Below are positions 40,586-50,601 of a stretch of DNA of 64,000 bases, one piece after another. Location: the NCBI GenBank assembly GCA_934725305.1, contig CAKVBA010000008.1, forward strand, positions 10,799 through 74,798. The letters run 5' to 3'. The notes below the pieces were generated by a model, which searched no databases, was not told the DNA's origin, and saw only the letters and a list, made by a program, of their open reading frames with translations. Positions within the stretch are counted from its first letter, which is position 1. Each line of letters opens with the position of its first letter. A program made the position numbers and the translations under genes. This DNA is from an uncultured Parabacteroides sp. GTDB lineage: Bacteria > Bacteroidota > Bacteroidia > Bacteroidales > Tannerellaceae.

Positions 40586-41683
40586 TTATAAATATTTTAC
40601 TGGGTTTGAATTAACATTCGAAAAATGTACGGCAAAGGTAGGGAATTTTTTCGATATTATGTTATAAAAGATCTCTTTTGTACAGACTTCAGACTCATAA
40701 TGTCCAATCACTGCCAACAGAATACGGTCTTCTACATCATAAAAGTCGTTGTATTTTGCTTCGCCTGTAATGAAAACATCTGCACCGTATGAAATGGCAT
40801 CCTTTATCAGAAAAGCACCGCTGCCTCCACACAGAGCCACCTCGCGAATGGGGTTGCCGGTGAATACTGAATGCTTGATACACTTCACATGAAACAGCTC
40901 TTTAATGCGTTGCAAGAAGCTCAACTCGTCCTCCTCTTCGGGCAACTCACCTACAACGCCCGACCCTGCTTGTTCCCATACATTATCTAAAGGATAAAAA
41001 TCATAAGCCGGCTCTTCATAAGGATGCACCGACAGCAATGCTCGCAACACGGCCGCTTTCCGATATGAAGGCAATATCGTCTCGATACGTACCTCCTTTT
41101 CGGTATGCACGGCACCAATCTCGCCACAGAAGGGATGACAACCCTCTTTAGCTCGGAACGTGCCTTCTCCCTTCAGGTTGTAACTGCATGAGTCATAGTT
41201 GCCGATATGTCCGGCACCGGCATTGAACAAAGTGTTGCGCATCAAGTCGGCATAACCATCCGGAACAAAGGTAACCAGCTTCAGCAGAGCTCCTTTTTGA
41301 GGAGCCAAAACTCGTATATTCTGCAGACCGATCAGCTCGGCCAAACGATAATTGACTCCTCCTACTGCATTGTCAAGGTTGGTATGAGCAGCATAGACCA
41401 CCAAATCGAACTTGCATGCCTTCATCAGGCAACGCTCGATATAGGTTGCTCCGGTCAGCGACTTGAAGGCACGGAAAGCCAATGGATGGTGGGATACTAT
41501 CAGATTGCTTCCGGTCTCCAATGCTTCATCAATCACCTCTTCTGTCACATCCAGACACAGCAGTACTCCGGTTACTTCCTGGTTTACATCACCCACCTGC
41601 ACTCCGGCATTGTCAAATCCCTCTTGCAAAGGAAGTGGCGCATATTGCTCTATCTCTTTCAGAACATCCTTGATCCGTGCCAT
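40586..41683 (-). CDS. Nif3-like dinuclear metal-centre protein
   Basis: Protein of 365 residues of the Nif3/DUF34 (GTP cyclohydrolase I type 2-like) family, hexameric with a two-metal site. Metal-ligand motifs are LIVSHHPLAF (about 61-70), YAAHTNLDNAVGG and, at the C-terminus, VIGHYESE. The middle insert (about 130-235, starting LVTFVPDGYADLMR) is the PII-like domain found in longer members. The biochemical role is unsettled. Operon: aspS, this gene, zinc ribbon. Confidence 0.92.
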   Translation of the reverse strand: MARIKDVLKEIEQYAPLPLQEGFDNAGVQVGDVNQEVTGVLLCLDVTEEVIDEALETGSNLIVSHHPLAFRAFKSLTGATYIERCLMKACKFDLVVYAAHTNLDNAVGGVNYRLAELIGLQNIRVLAPQKGALLKLVTFVPDGYADLMRNTLFNAGAGHIGNYDSCSYNLKGEGTFRAKEGCHPFCGEIGAVHTEKEVRIETILPSYRKAAVLRALLSVHPYEEPAYDFYPLDNVWEQAGSGVVGELPEEEDELSFLQRIKELFHVKCIKHSVFTGNPIREVALCGGSGAFLIKDAISYGADVFITGEAKYNDFYDVEDRILLAVIGHYESEVCTKEIFYNIISKKFPTFAVHFSNVNSNPVKYL

Positions 41684-41714
41684 ACGAAAACCCTTTTATA
41701 CGAAACCTTATCTA

Positions 41715-43472
41715 TTATTTCTTTTCTTCTACCTTCAGGCACAATTCTTCCAACTGAGAGTCGTCCAAGATGCCAGGAGCATCCAACATAACGTCGCGGC
41801 CCGAATTGTTCTTCGGGAATGCGATACAGTCACGGATAGAATCCAGTCCGGCGAACAATGATACCCAACGGTCCAAACCATAAGCCAAACCACCGTGAGG
41901 AGGTGCACCATACTTAAAGGCATTCATCAAGAAGCCAAAACGCTCTTGTGCCTTTTCTTCGGTGAAGCCCAACAGCTTGAACATCTTATCCTGCAACTGG
42001 CTGTCGTGGATACGGATAGAACCACCACCCACTTCAACACCATTGATAACCATATCATACGCATTGGCACGCACAGCTCCCGGATCGCTATCCAACAGAG
42101 GAATATCTTCCGGCTTTGGCGAAGTAAACGGATGGTGCATAGCATAGAAACGCTGATCTTCTTCGCTCCACTCAAACAATGGGAAGTCAACAACCCACAA
42201 GCAAGCGAACTGGTTCTTATCGCGCAAGCCCAACTGGCTGGCCATCTCCAAGCGCAATTCGCACAACTGCTTACGTGTCTTCATGGCATCGTCGCCCGAC
42301 AAGATCAGGATCAGATCGCCCGGCTTAGCGCCGAATGCCTCTTTCATCTGCTGCAACACTTCCTGTGAATAGAACTTATCGACGCTCGATTTTACATGAC
42401 CATCGGCCTCAACACGGGCATAAACCATACCCTTTGCACCAATCTGCGGACGTTTCACAAACTCTGTCAAGGCATCCAGCTGCTTACGTGTGTAGCTTGC
42501 TGCTCCCTCGGCACAGATACCGCCAACATAGGCTGCATTATCAAATACAGAGAAACCGTGACCCTTCATAATGTCCATCAGCTCAACGAATGTCATGCCA
42601 AAACGCAAATCGGGCTTATCACTACCATAATATTTCATGGCATCGTGCCAAGTCATGCGCGGGAACGCATCCTTAATCTCAATGCCTCTAATCTTCTTGA
42701 ACAGATGTTTGGCCATACCTTCAAACAGCGTGATTACATCTTCCTGCTCAACGAAACTCATCTCACAGTCGATCTGTGTAAACTCCGGCTGACGGTCTGC
42801 ACGCAAGTCTTCATCGCGGAAACACTTAACAATTTGGAAATAGCGGTCAAATCCTGACACCATCAACAGCTGTTTCAATGTCTGCGGAGACTGGGGCAAA
42901 GCATAGAACTGACCCGGATTCATACGTGAAGGCACAACAAAGTCACGTGCTCCTTCCGGTGTTGAATTAACCAAAATTGGTGTTTCAACTTCCAAGAAGC
43001 CCTGTTCATCCAAATAACGGCGCACTTCAAAGGCCATACGATGACGAAGTTCCAGGTTCGCACGTACACAGTTACGGCGCAAATCCAGATAACGATACTT
43101 CATACGAAGGTCATCACCTCCATCGGTGTCGTCTTCAATAGTGAACGGAGGAGTAACGGCAGTATTCAATACATTCAGCTCCGAAACGATCAGCTCAATC
43201 TCTCCCGTAGGCAGATTCATATTCTTGCTCGAACGCTCACTTACCTTACCTGTCACCTGAATGACATATTCGCGGCCCAACTTGTTTGCCTTGTCGCACA
43301 ATTCGGCATTCACCTCCTGATTAAAAACCAACTGAGTGATACCGTAACGGTCACGAATATCCACAAACGTCATACCACCCATCTTACGAACTTTCTGCAC
43401 CCAACCGGCCAATGTTACCACCAAGCCTTCGTCTGCCAAGCGCAAATTACCACATGTTCTTGTTCTATACAT
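41715..43472 (-). CDS. aspS: aspartyl-tRNA synthetase
   Basis: Class II synthetase of 585 residues. The N-terminal OB domain binds the anticodon ([20 protein letters not shown]). Class II motif 2 is [18 protein letters not shown] and motif 3 is [15 protein letters not shown]; the bacterial GAD insertion lies between (about 300-400). The length matches bacterial AspRS (590 in E. coli). A TAacTTTG box on the minus strand (43545-43552) lies about 75 bp upstream. Heads the aspS-nif3-zinc-ribbon operon. Confidence 0.97.
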   Translation of the reverse strand: MYRTRTCGNLRLADEGLVVTLAGWVQKVRKMGGMTFVDIRDRYGITQLVFNQEVNAELCDKANKLGREYVIQVTGKVSERSSKNMNLPTGEIELIVSELNVLNTAVTPPFTIEDDTDGGDDLRMKYRYLDLRRNCVRANLELRHRMAFEVRRYLDEQGFLEVETPILVNSTPEGARDFVVPSRMNPGQFYALPQSPQTLKQLLMVSGFDRYFQIVKCFRDEDLRADRQPEFTQIDCEMSFVEQEDVITLFEGMAKHLFKKIRGIEIKDAFPRMTWHDAMKYYGSDKPDLRFGMTFVELMDIMKGHGFSVFDNAAYVGGICAEGAASYTRKQLDALTEFVKRPQIGAKGMVYARVEADGHVKSSVDKFYSQEVLQQMKEAFGAKPGDLILILSGDDAMKTRKQLCELRLEMASQLGLRDKNQFACLWVVDFPLFEWSEEDQRFYAMHHPFTSPKPEDIPLLDSDPGAVRANAYDMVINGVEVGGGSIRIHDSQLQDKMFKLLGFTEEKAQERFGFLMNAFKYGAPPHGGLAYGLDRWVSLFAGLDSIRDCIAFPKNNSGRDVMLDAPGILDDSQLEELCLKVEEKK

Positions 43473-43769
43473 CTTATATGATTTATCGTTTATTCAACTT
43501 ATCCTAATATATGTTTTATCTATTTGTGTAGAATATCTGCGAGCGCAAAGTTAACACTATAATCTATACGATACACCTCTTTATTCACAAATATTTCTGA
43601 AAAGGCTCATTCCGTGTATCCTCTACGACTTTAGGCTCTCTCTTCTCGACAGACGCGATCTTTGCTACTGCTTCGCCGCCATTCTGCCCTCCCATTCCTA
43701 TTATTTATAGCAGAAACCAAACAAATCATACATTATATATCTTACCAAATTATTACCTTTACTCGTCGG

Positions 43770-43885
43770 CGAAATTAGCGTTGTCTCTCCGGCTGGACAA
43801 TTCCGCTCGGAAAGGATAGCTTCTCCGCTCGGAAAAGATAGCGACTCCGTTTTCTGAACTTATTATTGCTATTCCGCCAACAGGT
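43770..43885 (+). repeat. short divergent copy of the 342-bp element
   Basis: Contains TCCGCTCGGAAAGGATAGCT units and ends CTTATTATTGCTATTCCGCC, the same ending as the copy at 23830-24140. It abuts the promoter of the GH97 gene. The rest of 43473-43769 holds the aspS promoter and no gene. Confidence 0.55.
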
Positions 43886-43893
43886 TATCTTTG
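43886..43893 (+). promoter_or_regulatory. promoter (-7 box) of the GH97 gene
   Basis: TATCTTTG, 33 bp before the ATG at 43927 and directly at the edge of the repeat. Confidence 0.5.
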
Positions 43894-43926
43894 TTATAAA
43901 CTTGTAACATCTAATTTATATAGGCC

Positions 43927-45921
43927 ATGTATGTAAAATTATTATTCATTCTTCTCTTTTTGGGTGGAAGCTTATTGTCATCAGCCCAAAACAGCTATAT
44001 CCTGCAATCGCCCGACCAGCAGTTAGAAGCAGAAGTATTCATCAACGAATCGATCTCATTCTCTATCCGCTATCAGGGAAAAACGCTATTGGCTCCCTCG
44101 CAAGTGGCTCTCACGCTGGGCGATGGCACGGTGCTGGGCGAACAGCCCAAGATCTTGAAGGTATTCAAATCGTCAGTCGATAAAGAGATCGTCTCGCCTT
44201 TCTATAAGAAGAGCTCTGTCAAGGATGTCTATAACGAGATGCGCATTTGCTTCAAGGAGAACTTCAATCTGATATTCCGTCTCTACAACGAAGGTCTGGC
44301 CTATCGCTTTGTGACGCAGAAAAAGGGCGAGCTGATTATCAAAGAAGAGACGGCAAACTATTGCTTTACCGCCGACCACAAGACTTTTGCGCCCTATGTC
44401 AATAGTCAGAAGGCGACCTTCGAAGAGCAGTTTTCCAACTCGTTTGAGCAACGCTATGTCAATGATCCGATTACTCAGCTCAACAGCAAACGGCTGACGT
44501 TTCTTCCTTTCCTCGTGGAGCTGGATGGCGGACTGAAGATGTGTATCACCGAAGCCGATCTGGAAGATTATCCCGGCATGTTCCTCAACAACGACACAGA
44601 GAAGCCGATGCTGAAGGCCGTTCATGCCACCTATCCGAAGGCGAAAAAGCAGGGCGGACACAACCGCTTGCAGATGCTGGTCGTGGAGAGAGAAAACTAC
44701 ATTGCCAAAACAGAGGGAACTCGCTCTTTCCCCTGGCGTGTGTTCGTGATCTCTAAAGAAGACCGAGAGCTGGCCGATTGTGATATGGTTTACCGGCTGG
44801 CTTCTCCATCGCGCCTCTCGGATCTCTCTTGGATCAAACCGGGCAAGGTGGCTTGGGACTGGTGGAACAACTGGAATCTCTATGGTGTCGATTTTAAAGC
44901 GGGCATCAACAATGATACCTATAAATATTATATCGACTTTGCCTCGACCCACGGCATCGAGTATGTGATTCTCGACGAAGGCTGGGCTGTCAATCTGGAG
45001 GCAGACCTGATGAAGGTGGTTCCCGAAATAGACCTGCAGGAGTTGGTGGATTATGGCAAATCCAAACATGTGGACATCATCTTGTGGGCAGGCTATTATG
45101 CCTTCGACCGCGACATGAAGCATGTGGTGGAGCATTTTGCCCAAATGGGCGTGAAGGGATTCAAGATAGACTTTATGGATCGCGACGATCAGGAGATGAT
45201 CAACTTCCTCTACCGAGCAGCTCAATGTTGTGCCGACCACAAGATGCTGGTCGATTTCCACGGAGTGTGCAAACCGACCGGACTGCAGCGAACCTATCCG
45301 AATGTGTTAAACTATGAAGGTGTACATGGATTGGAACAGGTCAAATGGAGCCCTGAATCAAACGACATGGTCACCTACGATGTCTCTATTCCTTTCATCC
45401 GCATGGTGGCCGGTCCGATGGATTATACGCAAGGAGCCATGCACAACGCCAGCAAGGGGAATTATGCCAGCATCTATTCCGAACCGATGAGTCTGGGCAC
45501 TCGTTGTCGCCAACTGGCCACCTATATTATATTTGAATCTCCTTTCAACATGCTTTGCGACAGTCCTTCTAACTATGAACGCGAAGAGGAATGTACTCGG
45601 TTTATTGCCATGGTGCCCACCGTTTGGGACGAGACGAAGGCGTTGGACGGCAAAGTGAGCGAACATATCTTGATGGCTCGTCGCAAAGGAAACGATTGGT
45701 ATGTAGGCGCTCTCACCGGATGGACTCCGCGCGACATCACGATCGATCTCTCTTTTCTGGGCGAAGGCGATTTTGTTATGGAGCTTTATAAAGATGGTAT
45801 CAATGCCGACCGCGTCGGACGGGATTATAAAAAAGAGATTATTCCCGTGCCCACGGATAGAAAAATCAATGTCCATTTAGCTCCCGGAGGTGGCTGCGCG
45901 GCCCGCATCACAAAGAAATAA
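43927..45921 (+). CDS. glycoside hydrolase family 97
   Basis: Secreted alpha-glycosidase of 664 residues with a signal peptide (MYVKLLFILLFLGGSLLSSA). The N-terminal beta-sandwich is followed by the catalytic barrel (WDWWNNWNLYGVDFKAGIN; YVILDEGWAV) and a C-terminal beta domain. GFKIDFMDRDDQ has an Asp at the strand end, which in this family is described as the nucleophile of the retaining (alpha-galactosidase-like) subgroup; SusB-type inverting members differ there. It is a single gene without SusC/SusD partners, so it is not an obvious polysaccharide-utilisation locus. Confidence 0.92.
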   Translation: MYVKLLFILLFLGGSLLSSAQNSYILQSPDQQLEAEVFINESISFSIRYQGKTLLAPSQVALTLGDGTVLGEQPKILKVFKSSVDKEIVSPFYKKSSVKDVYNEMRICFKENFNLIFRLYNEGLAYRFVTQKKGELIIKEETANYCFTADHKTFAPYVNSQKATFEEQFSNSFEQRYVNDPITQLNSKRLTFLPFLVELDGGLKMCITEADLEDYPGMFLNNDTEKPMLKAVHATYPKAKKQGGHNRLQMLVVERENYIAKTEGTRSFPWRVFVISKEDRELADCDMVYRLASPSRLSDLSWIKPGKVAWDWWNNWNLYGVDFKAGINNDTYKYYIDFASTHGIEYVILDEGWAVNLEADLMKVVPEIDLQELVDYGKSKHVDIILWAGYYAFDRDMKHVVEHFAQMGVKGFKIDFMDRDDQEMINFLYRAAQCCADHKMLVDFHGVCKPTGLQRTYPNVLNYEGVHGLEQVKWSPESNDMVTYDVSIPFIRMVAGPMDYTQGAMHNASKGNYASIYSEPMSLGTRCRQLATYIIFESPFNMLCDSPSNYEREEECTRFIAMVPTVWDETKALDGKVSEHILMARRKGNDWYVGALTGWTPRDITIDLSFLGEGDFVMELYKDGINADRVGRDYKKEIIPVPTDRKINVHLAPGGGCAARITKK

Positions 45922-45937
45922 GCCTATTTTTCCTGTT

Positions 45938-46009
45938 GTTTGCCTCTTTTTGCGACAGCTGAACGAATTTTTTCCAATTCGACACGCTTGAAAGCAATCA
46001 GAGGCAAAC
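45938..46009 (+). repeat. inverted repeat after the GH97 gene
   Basis: GTTTGCCTCT (45938-45947) is complementary to AGAGGCAAAC (46000-46009). The loop is over 50 nt and no T run follows, so termination is uncertain. Confidence 0.4.
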
Positions 46010-46105
46010 TACTATTAAACAACTATATACATCAAATATACCATCTCTATGGCTCAACTCCGAAAGAAGAAAATCAAACTTTTTCAAAAAAAAGAGCAAA
46101 TAATA

Positions 46106-46136
46106 TTTGGTGATTCAAAAATAAAGCCTACCTTTG
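46106..46136 (+). promoter_or_regulatory. promoter of tRNA-Pro
   Basis: TTTG at 46106-46109, 19-bp spacer, TACCTTTG at 46129-46136: an exact match to the Bacteroidota vegetative promoter, about 42 bp before the tRNA. Confidence 0.8.
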
Positions 46137-46178
46137 CATCGCAATCGAGAGATAAACAATCATTCAGAGTTGCAAATT

Positions 46179-46253
46179 CGGGGTGTAGCGCAGTCCGGTT
46201 AGCGCACCTGCTTTGGGAGCAGGGGGTCCCAAGTTCGAATCTTGGTACCCCGA
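46179..46253 (+). tRNA. tRNA-Pro (TGG)
   Basis: 75-nt cloverleaf. The acceptor CGGGGTG pairs with TACCCCG (one G-T), the anticodon loop TTTGGGA gives TGG, and the T-arm is CCCAAGTTCGAATCTTGG. CCA is not encoded. Confidence 0.97.
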
Positions 46254-46296
46254 CATTAGGCTAAAGATTGATTAATGATCAATAAAAAGAATTTTT

Positions 46297-46330
46297 CGGG
46301 TTAGTACATTAATGTATTAACCCGTTTTTT
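46297..46330 (+). terminator. terminator after tRNA-Pro
   Basis: CGGGTTA (46297-46303) with inner TACATTAATGTA pairs with TTAACCCG (46317-46324), followed by seven T. Confidence 0.9.
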
Positions 46331-46384
46331 TATTCCCTCACTTCCACATTCGGGTCAATCGTGATACGGGCTGTCTGTTTTATT

Positions 46385-46717
46385 TTAAATCCGTTTTTCC
46401 GCCTCTGCCGCTTCTTTATCTTCCCTGTCCCATTTGTCGAAAAGATCTTCGAGCTCCTTATATCGATCATCTGTCATAGAGTGACGAAGACGAATTCTCC
46501 GCCGACGGATTTCTCGTTCTTGCTCCTTCCGATTTTCCGCCTCCTTCGCCTCTTTTTCTTCCTTGTCCCATTTGTCGTGAAGATCGTCAAGTTCATCCAG
46601 CTGTTTATCTGTCAGGCGACGGCGACTTCTATGGCTGTCTTTGTAGTAGCCCATAGATACAAAGAGAATCAAAAGGCCTCCGCCCAAAAAATATAATATA
46701 ACAAAAAGATCTTCCAT
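46385..46717 (-). CDS. membrane-anchored coiled-coil protein with internal duplication
   Basis: Hypothetical protein of 110 residues. The first 22 residues are a membrane helix (LFVILYFLGGGLLILFVSMG). The rest is a highly charged helix made of two copies of one unit: LTDKQLDELDDLHDKWDKEE (about 35-54) and MTDDRYKELEDLFDKWDRED (about 81-100), joined by an Arg-rich linker. Such a layout suggests a tethered oligomer, but no family or function is known to me. Alone between tRNA-Pro and a lipoprotein gene. Confidence 0.7.
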   Translation of the reverse strand: MEDLFVILYFLGGGLLILFVSMGYYKDSHRSRRRLTDKQLDELDDLHDKWDKEEKEAKEAENRKEQEREIRRRRIRLRHSMTDDRYKELEDLFDKWDREDKEAAEAEKRI

Positions 46718-46774
46718 AACACCGCAAATATATAGAACATAAGTTGAAATACCTATTTGATCTACATATTCTTC

Positions 46775-47779
46775 TTATTTTATCAATCCATCCAAATCCA
46801 AGTATGCAAACTGGATTTCATCATTTAGATTCATATAAAGACGGTTAATCCTGCTGTCATATCTCATACTGCTTATTTTATATCCTACGTCAAGTGTCTT
46901 AATGTATTCACCATCCAATCCAAAAATTAACAAACAGGTAGGATAATAAGCATCAGTATTATTGTCGCCACCTGAGTATGAAACAATCAGATGATTGTTA
47001 TTGTCAAAAAAACCATCATCATAATAATGGTTATGGGATGAACTTCCCCATTCCGGCCCGTAAACATTGCATCTCAGCATCCCGTTGAAATCGCTGATGG
47101 TCAGCAAATCATAATTGCTATATAATTCAGCTATCAATCCGTATTGTTGTGACGAAGCATAGGTCGTACGTTTTTTCTTTATATCCGGATGATTATAAGA
47201 AATAGAAATCATCTTCCCTATTTGCATGTTCCAACGGGAGACAGATGGTATATAATCATTAACACCTTTTGGAAGTATTGTACGAGCAATGCACAAAGTA
47301 TCATTGATATATTCATACTCGGATGGGAAATTTGTCTTATCCATATTCAGTTTTACACTTGGAATATAATCCGGATTAGCCAAGACACTGTCCATATCAT
47401 AACTAAATATCTTATTCTTACCATGATCGCTCACATAAAATTCACCTCGTTTCTCGTCTATTGCAACAGCTCCCAACACAGTAATCTCAGTCGGTCCCTG
47501 TCCCAATGGCGCAGTACTCGCCAAATGTCGGAAACTGTTTTTATCAAATACATGAATCTGCTTATCATATCCTCTATGGTCGGCAATCAGTAGATAATTA
47601 TCCATGATATATATACGGGCACTATTACCAATCATAATAGAATCTGTTTCAAACTCTTTAATACAATCATGAACATTTTCTACATTATTACGGTCAGTCT
47701 GATATTTTTCCGTCGATGAATTTCTTGTACAACTGGAAATTAAAAATCCTAATACTATTATTAGAAATATTTTTTTCAT
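46775..47779 (-). CDS. 6-bladed beta-propeller lipoprotein (BF3164-like)
   Basis: Protein of 334 residues with a lipoprotein signal (MKKIFLIIVLGFLISSC) and a repeating pattern of strands typical of a propeller, e.g. NSFRHLASTAPLGQGPTEI and GAVAIDEKRGEFYVSDHGKN. This BF3164-like family is abundant in Bacteroides; its role is unknown, often assumed to be ligand or surface-protein binding. Exported by the lipoprotein pathway. No partner gene nearby. Confidence 0.85.
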   Translation of the reverse strand: MKKIFLIIVLGFLISSCTRNSSTEKYQTDRNNVENVHDCIKEFETDSIMIGNSARIYIMDNYLLIADHRGYDKQIHVFDKNSFRHLASTAPLGQGPTEITVLGAVAIDEKRGEFYVSDHGKNKIFSYDMDSVLANPDYIPSVKLNMDKTNFPSEYEYINDTLCIARTILPKGVNDYIPSVSRWNMQIGKMISISYNHPDIKKKRTTYASSQQYGLIAELYSNYDLLTISDFNGMLRCNVYGPEWGSSSHNHYYDDGFFDNNNHLIVSYSGGDNNTDAYYPTCLLIFGLDGEYIKTLDVGYKISSMRYDSRINRLYMNLNDEIQFAYLDLDGLIK

Positions 47780-47992
47780 AATACCATTCTTGTTTTATTT
47801 ATACATATAGGATGCAAAAAATCATCGCGTCTGAAGATGTATCTCAGTTCGCTTCATCCCTTGTCTGGAAGATAATATCTTTCTTATTCAATCGCAGAAA
47901 GTTAACTTAATTTCTAACATCTTTGCAGTTTACAACCATGTTGTACAACACGATATAGCATAGTTCTCCTAAAAAAATCATGAGATCCTTGA

Positions 47993-48062
47993 TTCGGTCA
48001 TTAGATTACGATTCTTGTTAGTACTTGCTTTGAACAGATTGCAATGAGGCTGCGTTGAAGGC
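47993..48062 (+). repeat. partial copy of the MITE-like element
   Basis: Left half only: GGTCATTAGATTACGATTCT through GATTGCAATGAGGCTGCGTT, matching 372-440. The 210 bp before it (47780-47992) show no gene. Confidence 0.55.
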
Positions 48063-48075
48063 TTATTTATCAGCT

Positions 48076-48419
48076 ATAAAAATACAATAAGCCAACAGGC
48101 AGACAAGAGACTACTAATCCTATCAAAATGGAGTAAGCTATTTCCGGAAATTGGGTAACTACTCCTTTCCGACGGAGTAGGCACCCAATCCAAACGGAGT
48201 GCCTACCCAATTTCAAAAAAGTCCCTACCCATTTTTGAAAAAGCCTATACCCTTTTTCCAAAGACTCTATAGACTATTGAAAGATAGGCTATAACCCCTT
48301 TTTTTCAGGGTGTTTGGGCCGAGACAGATTCGTCTGCCAAGTCCGGCGAAGTTGCCCGTCGTTTCTGCCGGATCCGTTACCGCTTTCAGTAAATAATAAC
48401 CTGAATAAAAATACAATAA
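48076..48419 (-). repeat. 342-bp dispersed element, copy 3 (inverted)
   Basis: Read on the minus strand it starts TTATTGTATTTTT at 48419 and ends with TTATTGTATTTTT starting at 48090, a start-to-start distance of 329 bp (328 and 327 in the other two full copies). Internal units such as GGGTAGGCACTCCGTTTGGA match the copy at 30286-30627 closely. Confidence 0.78.
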
Positions 48420-48436
48420 CTATCTCTCAGCGCATA

Positions 48437-48642
48437 TTTAACCCAAATCCGGTCATTAGAACGAAAAAAGTAAAAACAGCTGAATGTTTTTATTCTTTCC
48501 AACTCTTGTCAGCACTTCTTTCGGCATCTTGCTTCCGCCTGCGTTTCGACATAGCCCGCTATATCTTCAACGTAGAGCCATTGCAATCTGCTCAAAATAA
48601 GTACTAACAAGAATCGTAATCTAATGACCGAATTGGGTTTAA
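48437..48642 (-). repeat. MITE-like palindromic element, copy 2 (inverted)
   Basis: Ends TTTAACCCAAATCCGGTCAT (48437 on) and TGACCGAATTGGGTTTAA (to 48642) are inverted repeats, and the central hairpin is conserved relative to the copy at 361-563. It directly follows the 342-bp element. No gene is present in 47780-48825. Confidence 0.7.
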
Positions 48643-48736
48643 TTCTGACAATCATTGAAAAAGACACGTCCAGACACAATTCCATCTTGACACAACTCCG
48701 GAAAATCATCTGATTCTGCAAAAATAAGGGCAAAAA

Positions 48737-48805
48737 AAATCCTCTTCGCTTTGAAAAGCAGCCGCCCAAGTTGGGGACTGACATTTTCTAAAGCAAAGAG
48801 GATTT
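48737..48805 (-). terminator. terminator of the inositol-3-phosphate synthase gene
   Basis: AAATCCTCTTCGCTTT (48737-48752) pairs with AAAGCAAAGAGGATTT (48790-48805). An inner CCCAAGTTGGG hairpin sits in the loop. On the minus strand it is followed by a T-rich run. Confidence 0.75.
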
Positions 48806-48825
48806 CTCTTTATATCAGGCTTCGA

Positions 48826-50154
48826 TTAGTCGATTTCCTCATCAGCCTCATAACCACCCATCTCACGAATAGCGTTCTTCAGGATAGTGTACTGCTGATA
48901 CAAGTGGTTGACAGCCTCTTCTCCCTTAGTATAGTCGTGCATAGGAGCCTTAAGGAAGAAGCTCAAGAAACGCTGGATACCGAAACGACCGGCACGAGCA
49001 GCAAGGTCGCTCAGCAATGTAAGGTCGAGCAACAGAGGAGCAGCAAGGATAGAGTCGCGGCAAAGGAAGTTGATCTTGATCTGCATCGGATAACCCATCC
49101 AGCCGAAGATGTCGATATTATCCCAACCCTCTTTATTGTCGTTGCGAGGCGGATAGTAGTTGATACGTACTTTGTGATAGTACTGATTATCTTCGTCATT
49201 GCCATGGCCATACAAATCAGGCTGATCTTCCGGTTTCAAGATTGTTTCAAGAGTAGAAAGCTTACTTACCTCCTTTGTGTGGAAGTTAGCCGGTTCGTCA
49301 AGAACAAGACCGTCACGGTTACCAAGGATGTTAGTAGAGAACCAACCATTCAAGCCAAGGCAACGAGTGCCGATGATCGGAGCGAAACCACTCTTCACAA
49401 GAGTCTGGCCAGTCTTGAAGTCCTTACCAGCGATAGGCATCTTTGTCTTTTCAGCAAGTTCCCACATAGCAGGAATATCTACTGTTGTGTTAGGAGCACC
49501 CATGATGAAAGGAGCACCTTCAGTCAAAGCAGCGTAAGCATAACACATAGACGGAGCGATATGCTGACGGTCGTCGGCCTTCATTGCAGCCTCAAGAGCA
49601 GCCAATGTGCCGTGGATATTCATGTCCACCGGAACATAAATCTCGGTAGAAGCAGCCCAAATAACAACGATACGAGCACAACCGTTCTTTTCTTTGAAGT
49701 CGCGGATATCCTGACGCAGAGCCTCAACCATTTCCCAACGAGTCTTGCAGTCCTTCACGTTATCGCCATCCAGACGTTTTGCGTAGTTCTTGTCGAAAGC
49801 AGCCTTCATAGGTACAATCTGTTCCAACTCCTCGCGTACGGGGTTGATGTCTTTCTCTTTCAACACTTCGGCATACATCGCTGCCTGATAAGCGTTCTGA
49901 GGATAAACATCCCACGTGCCAAACACAATGTCGTTGAGGTCGGCAATAGGAACGATGTCCTTATAATGTAAATATTTCTTGTCCGCGCCCTTGCCCACAC
50001 GAATCTTATCGTATTGAGTCATTGAACCTACCGGTTTAGCAAGTCCCTTACGAGTCATGAAAACACCGGTCATGAAGGTAGTAGCAACAGCGCCGCAACC
50101 TACGACCATAATGCCCAGCTTTCCGTCTGCTGGCTTAACGTTAGTCTGTTTCAT
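48826..50154 (-). CDS. ino1: myo-inositol-1-phosphate synthase (inositol-3-phosphate synthase)
   Basis: NAD-dependent enzyme of 442 residues converting glucose 6-phosphate to inositol 3-phosphate. The N-terminal Rossmann loop is VVGCGAVATTF; the conserved catalytic stretch is AGKDFKTGQTLVKSGFAPII, followed by RCLGLNGWFSTNILGNRDG. In Bacteroides this enzyme feeds inositol phospholipids and sphingolipids, where it is usually clustered with lipid-synthesis genes; none is seen here. About 170 bp of AT-rich sequence precede it. Confidence 0.94.
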   Translation of the reverse strand: MKQTNVKPADGKLGIMVVGCGAVATTFMTGVFMTRKGLAKPVGSMTQYDKIRVGKGADKKYLHYKDIVPIADLNDIVFGTWDVYPQNAYQAAMYAEVLKEKDINPVREELEQIVPMKAAFDKNYAKRLDGDNVKDCKTRWEMVEALRQDIRDFKEKNGCARIVVIWAASTEIYVPVDMNIHGTLAALEAAMKADDRQHIAPSMCYAYAALTEGAPFIMGAPNTTVDIPAMWELAEKTKMPIAGKDFKTGQTLVKSGFAPIIGTRCLGLNGWFSTNILGNRDGLVLDEPANFHTKEVSKLSTLETILKPEDQPDLYGHGNDEDNQYYHKVRINYYPPRNDNKEGWDNIDIFGWMGYPMQIKINFLCRDSILAAPLLLDLTLLSDLAARAGRFGIQRFLSFFLKAPMHDYTKGEEAVNHLYQQYTILKNAIREMGGYEADEEID

Positions 50155-50537
50155 TTTGTTCTTAAGTTTATTATTTTTAGTTTATTAAATAAACATATAT
50201 TTGATGAAATATAAATGATTATAACACGCCATGACGAGCGAAAGAAAATGCTTTCTTAAGAGGTTTATTCTCAACAGATTGCAAAATCCTTCACCGTTAT
50301 CACAATGGGCAAAGTTACTAAATTTTTTTGTTTTGGAATGACTTCTTAGAAGTATTTGACACTCAAAAGAGAAAAAGAACAATAAAAGCATAATTATTAC
50401 CAATCTTTTGCTCTGGTCTGGCTTTTAGACGGGTAATAGCGGGATTTCTCCCCGGCAAACGGCATAAGTTTCCATGTGGACGGAATTTGAGGCGACTCCG
50501 ATCTCTCGATTTCAATTTTTACGACCCATATATTTAA

Positions 50538-50573
50538 GGGGCTGCACCGAAACAATCGTTCCGATACAGCCCC
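50538..50573. terminator. hairpin of the GGGGCTG family
   Basis: GGGGCTG (50538-50544) pairs with CAGCCCC (50567-50573), with ACCGAA...TTCCGAT inner pairing. It stands in a 716-bp gap (50155-50870) that otherwise holds no gene, only the repeated CTATTCTCGCGAAC words and a promoter. Confidence 0.55.
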
Positions 50574-50601
50574 ACTGTTTGTCTAAGCATAGTAGTTATG
50601 A

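Noticed and set aside
46049..46264. Open frame of 71 residues overlapping tRNA-Pro
   Set aside because: It covers the promoter and the whole tRNA; a protein there is not credible.
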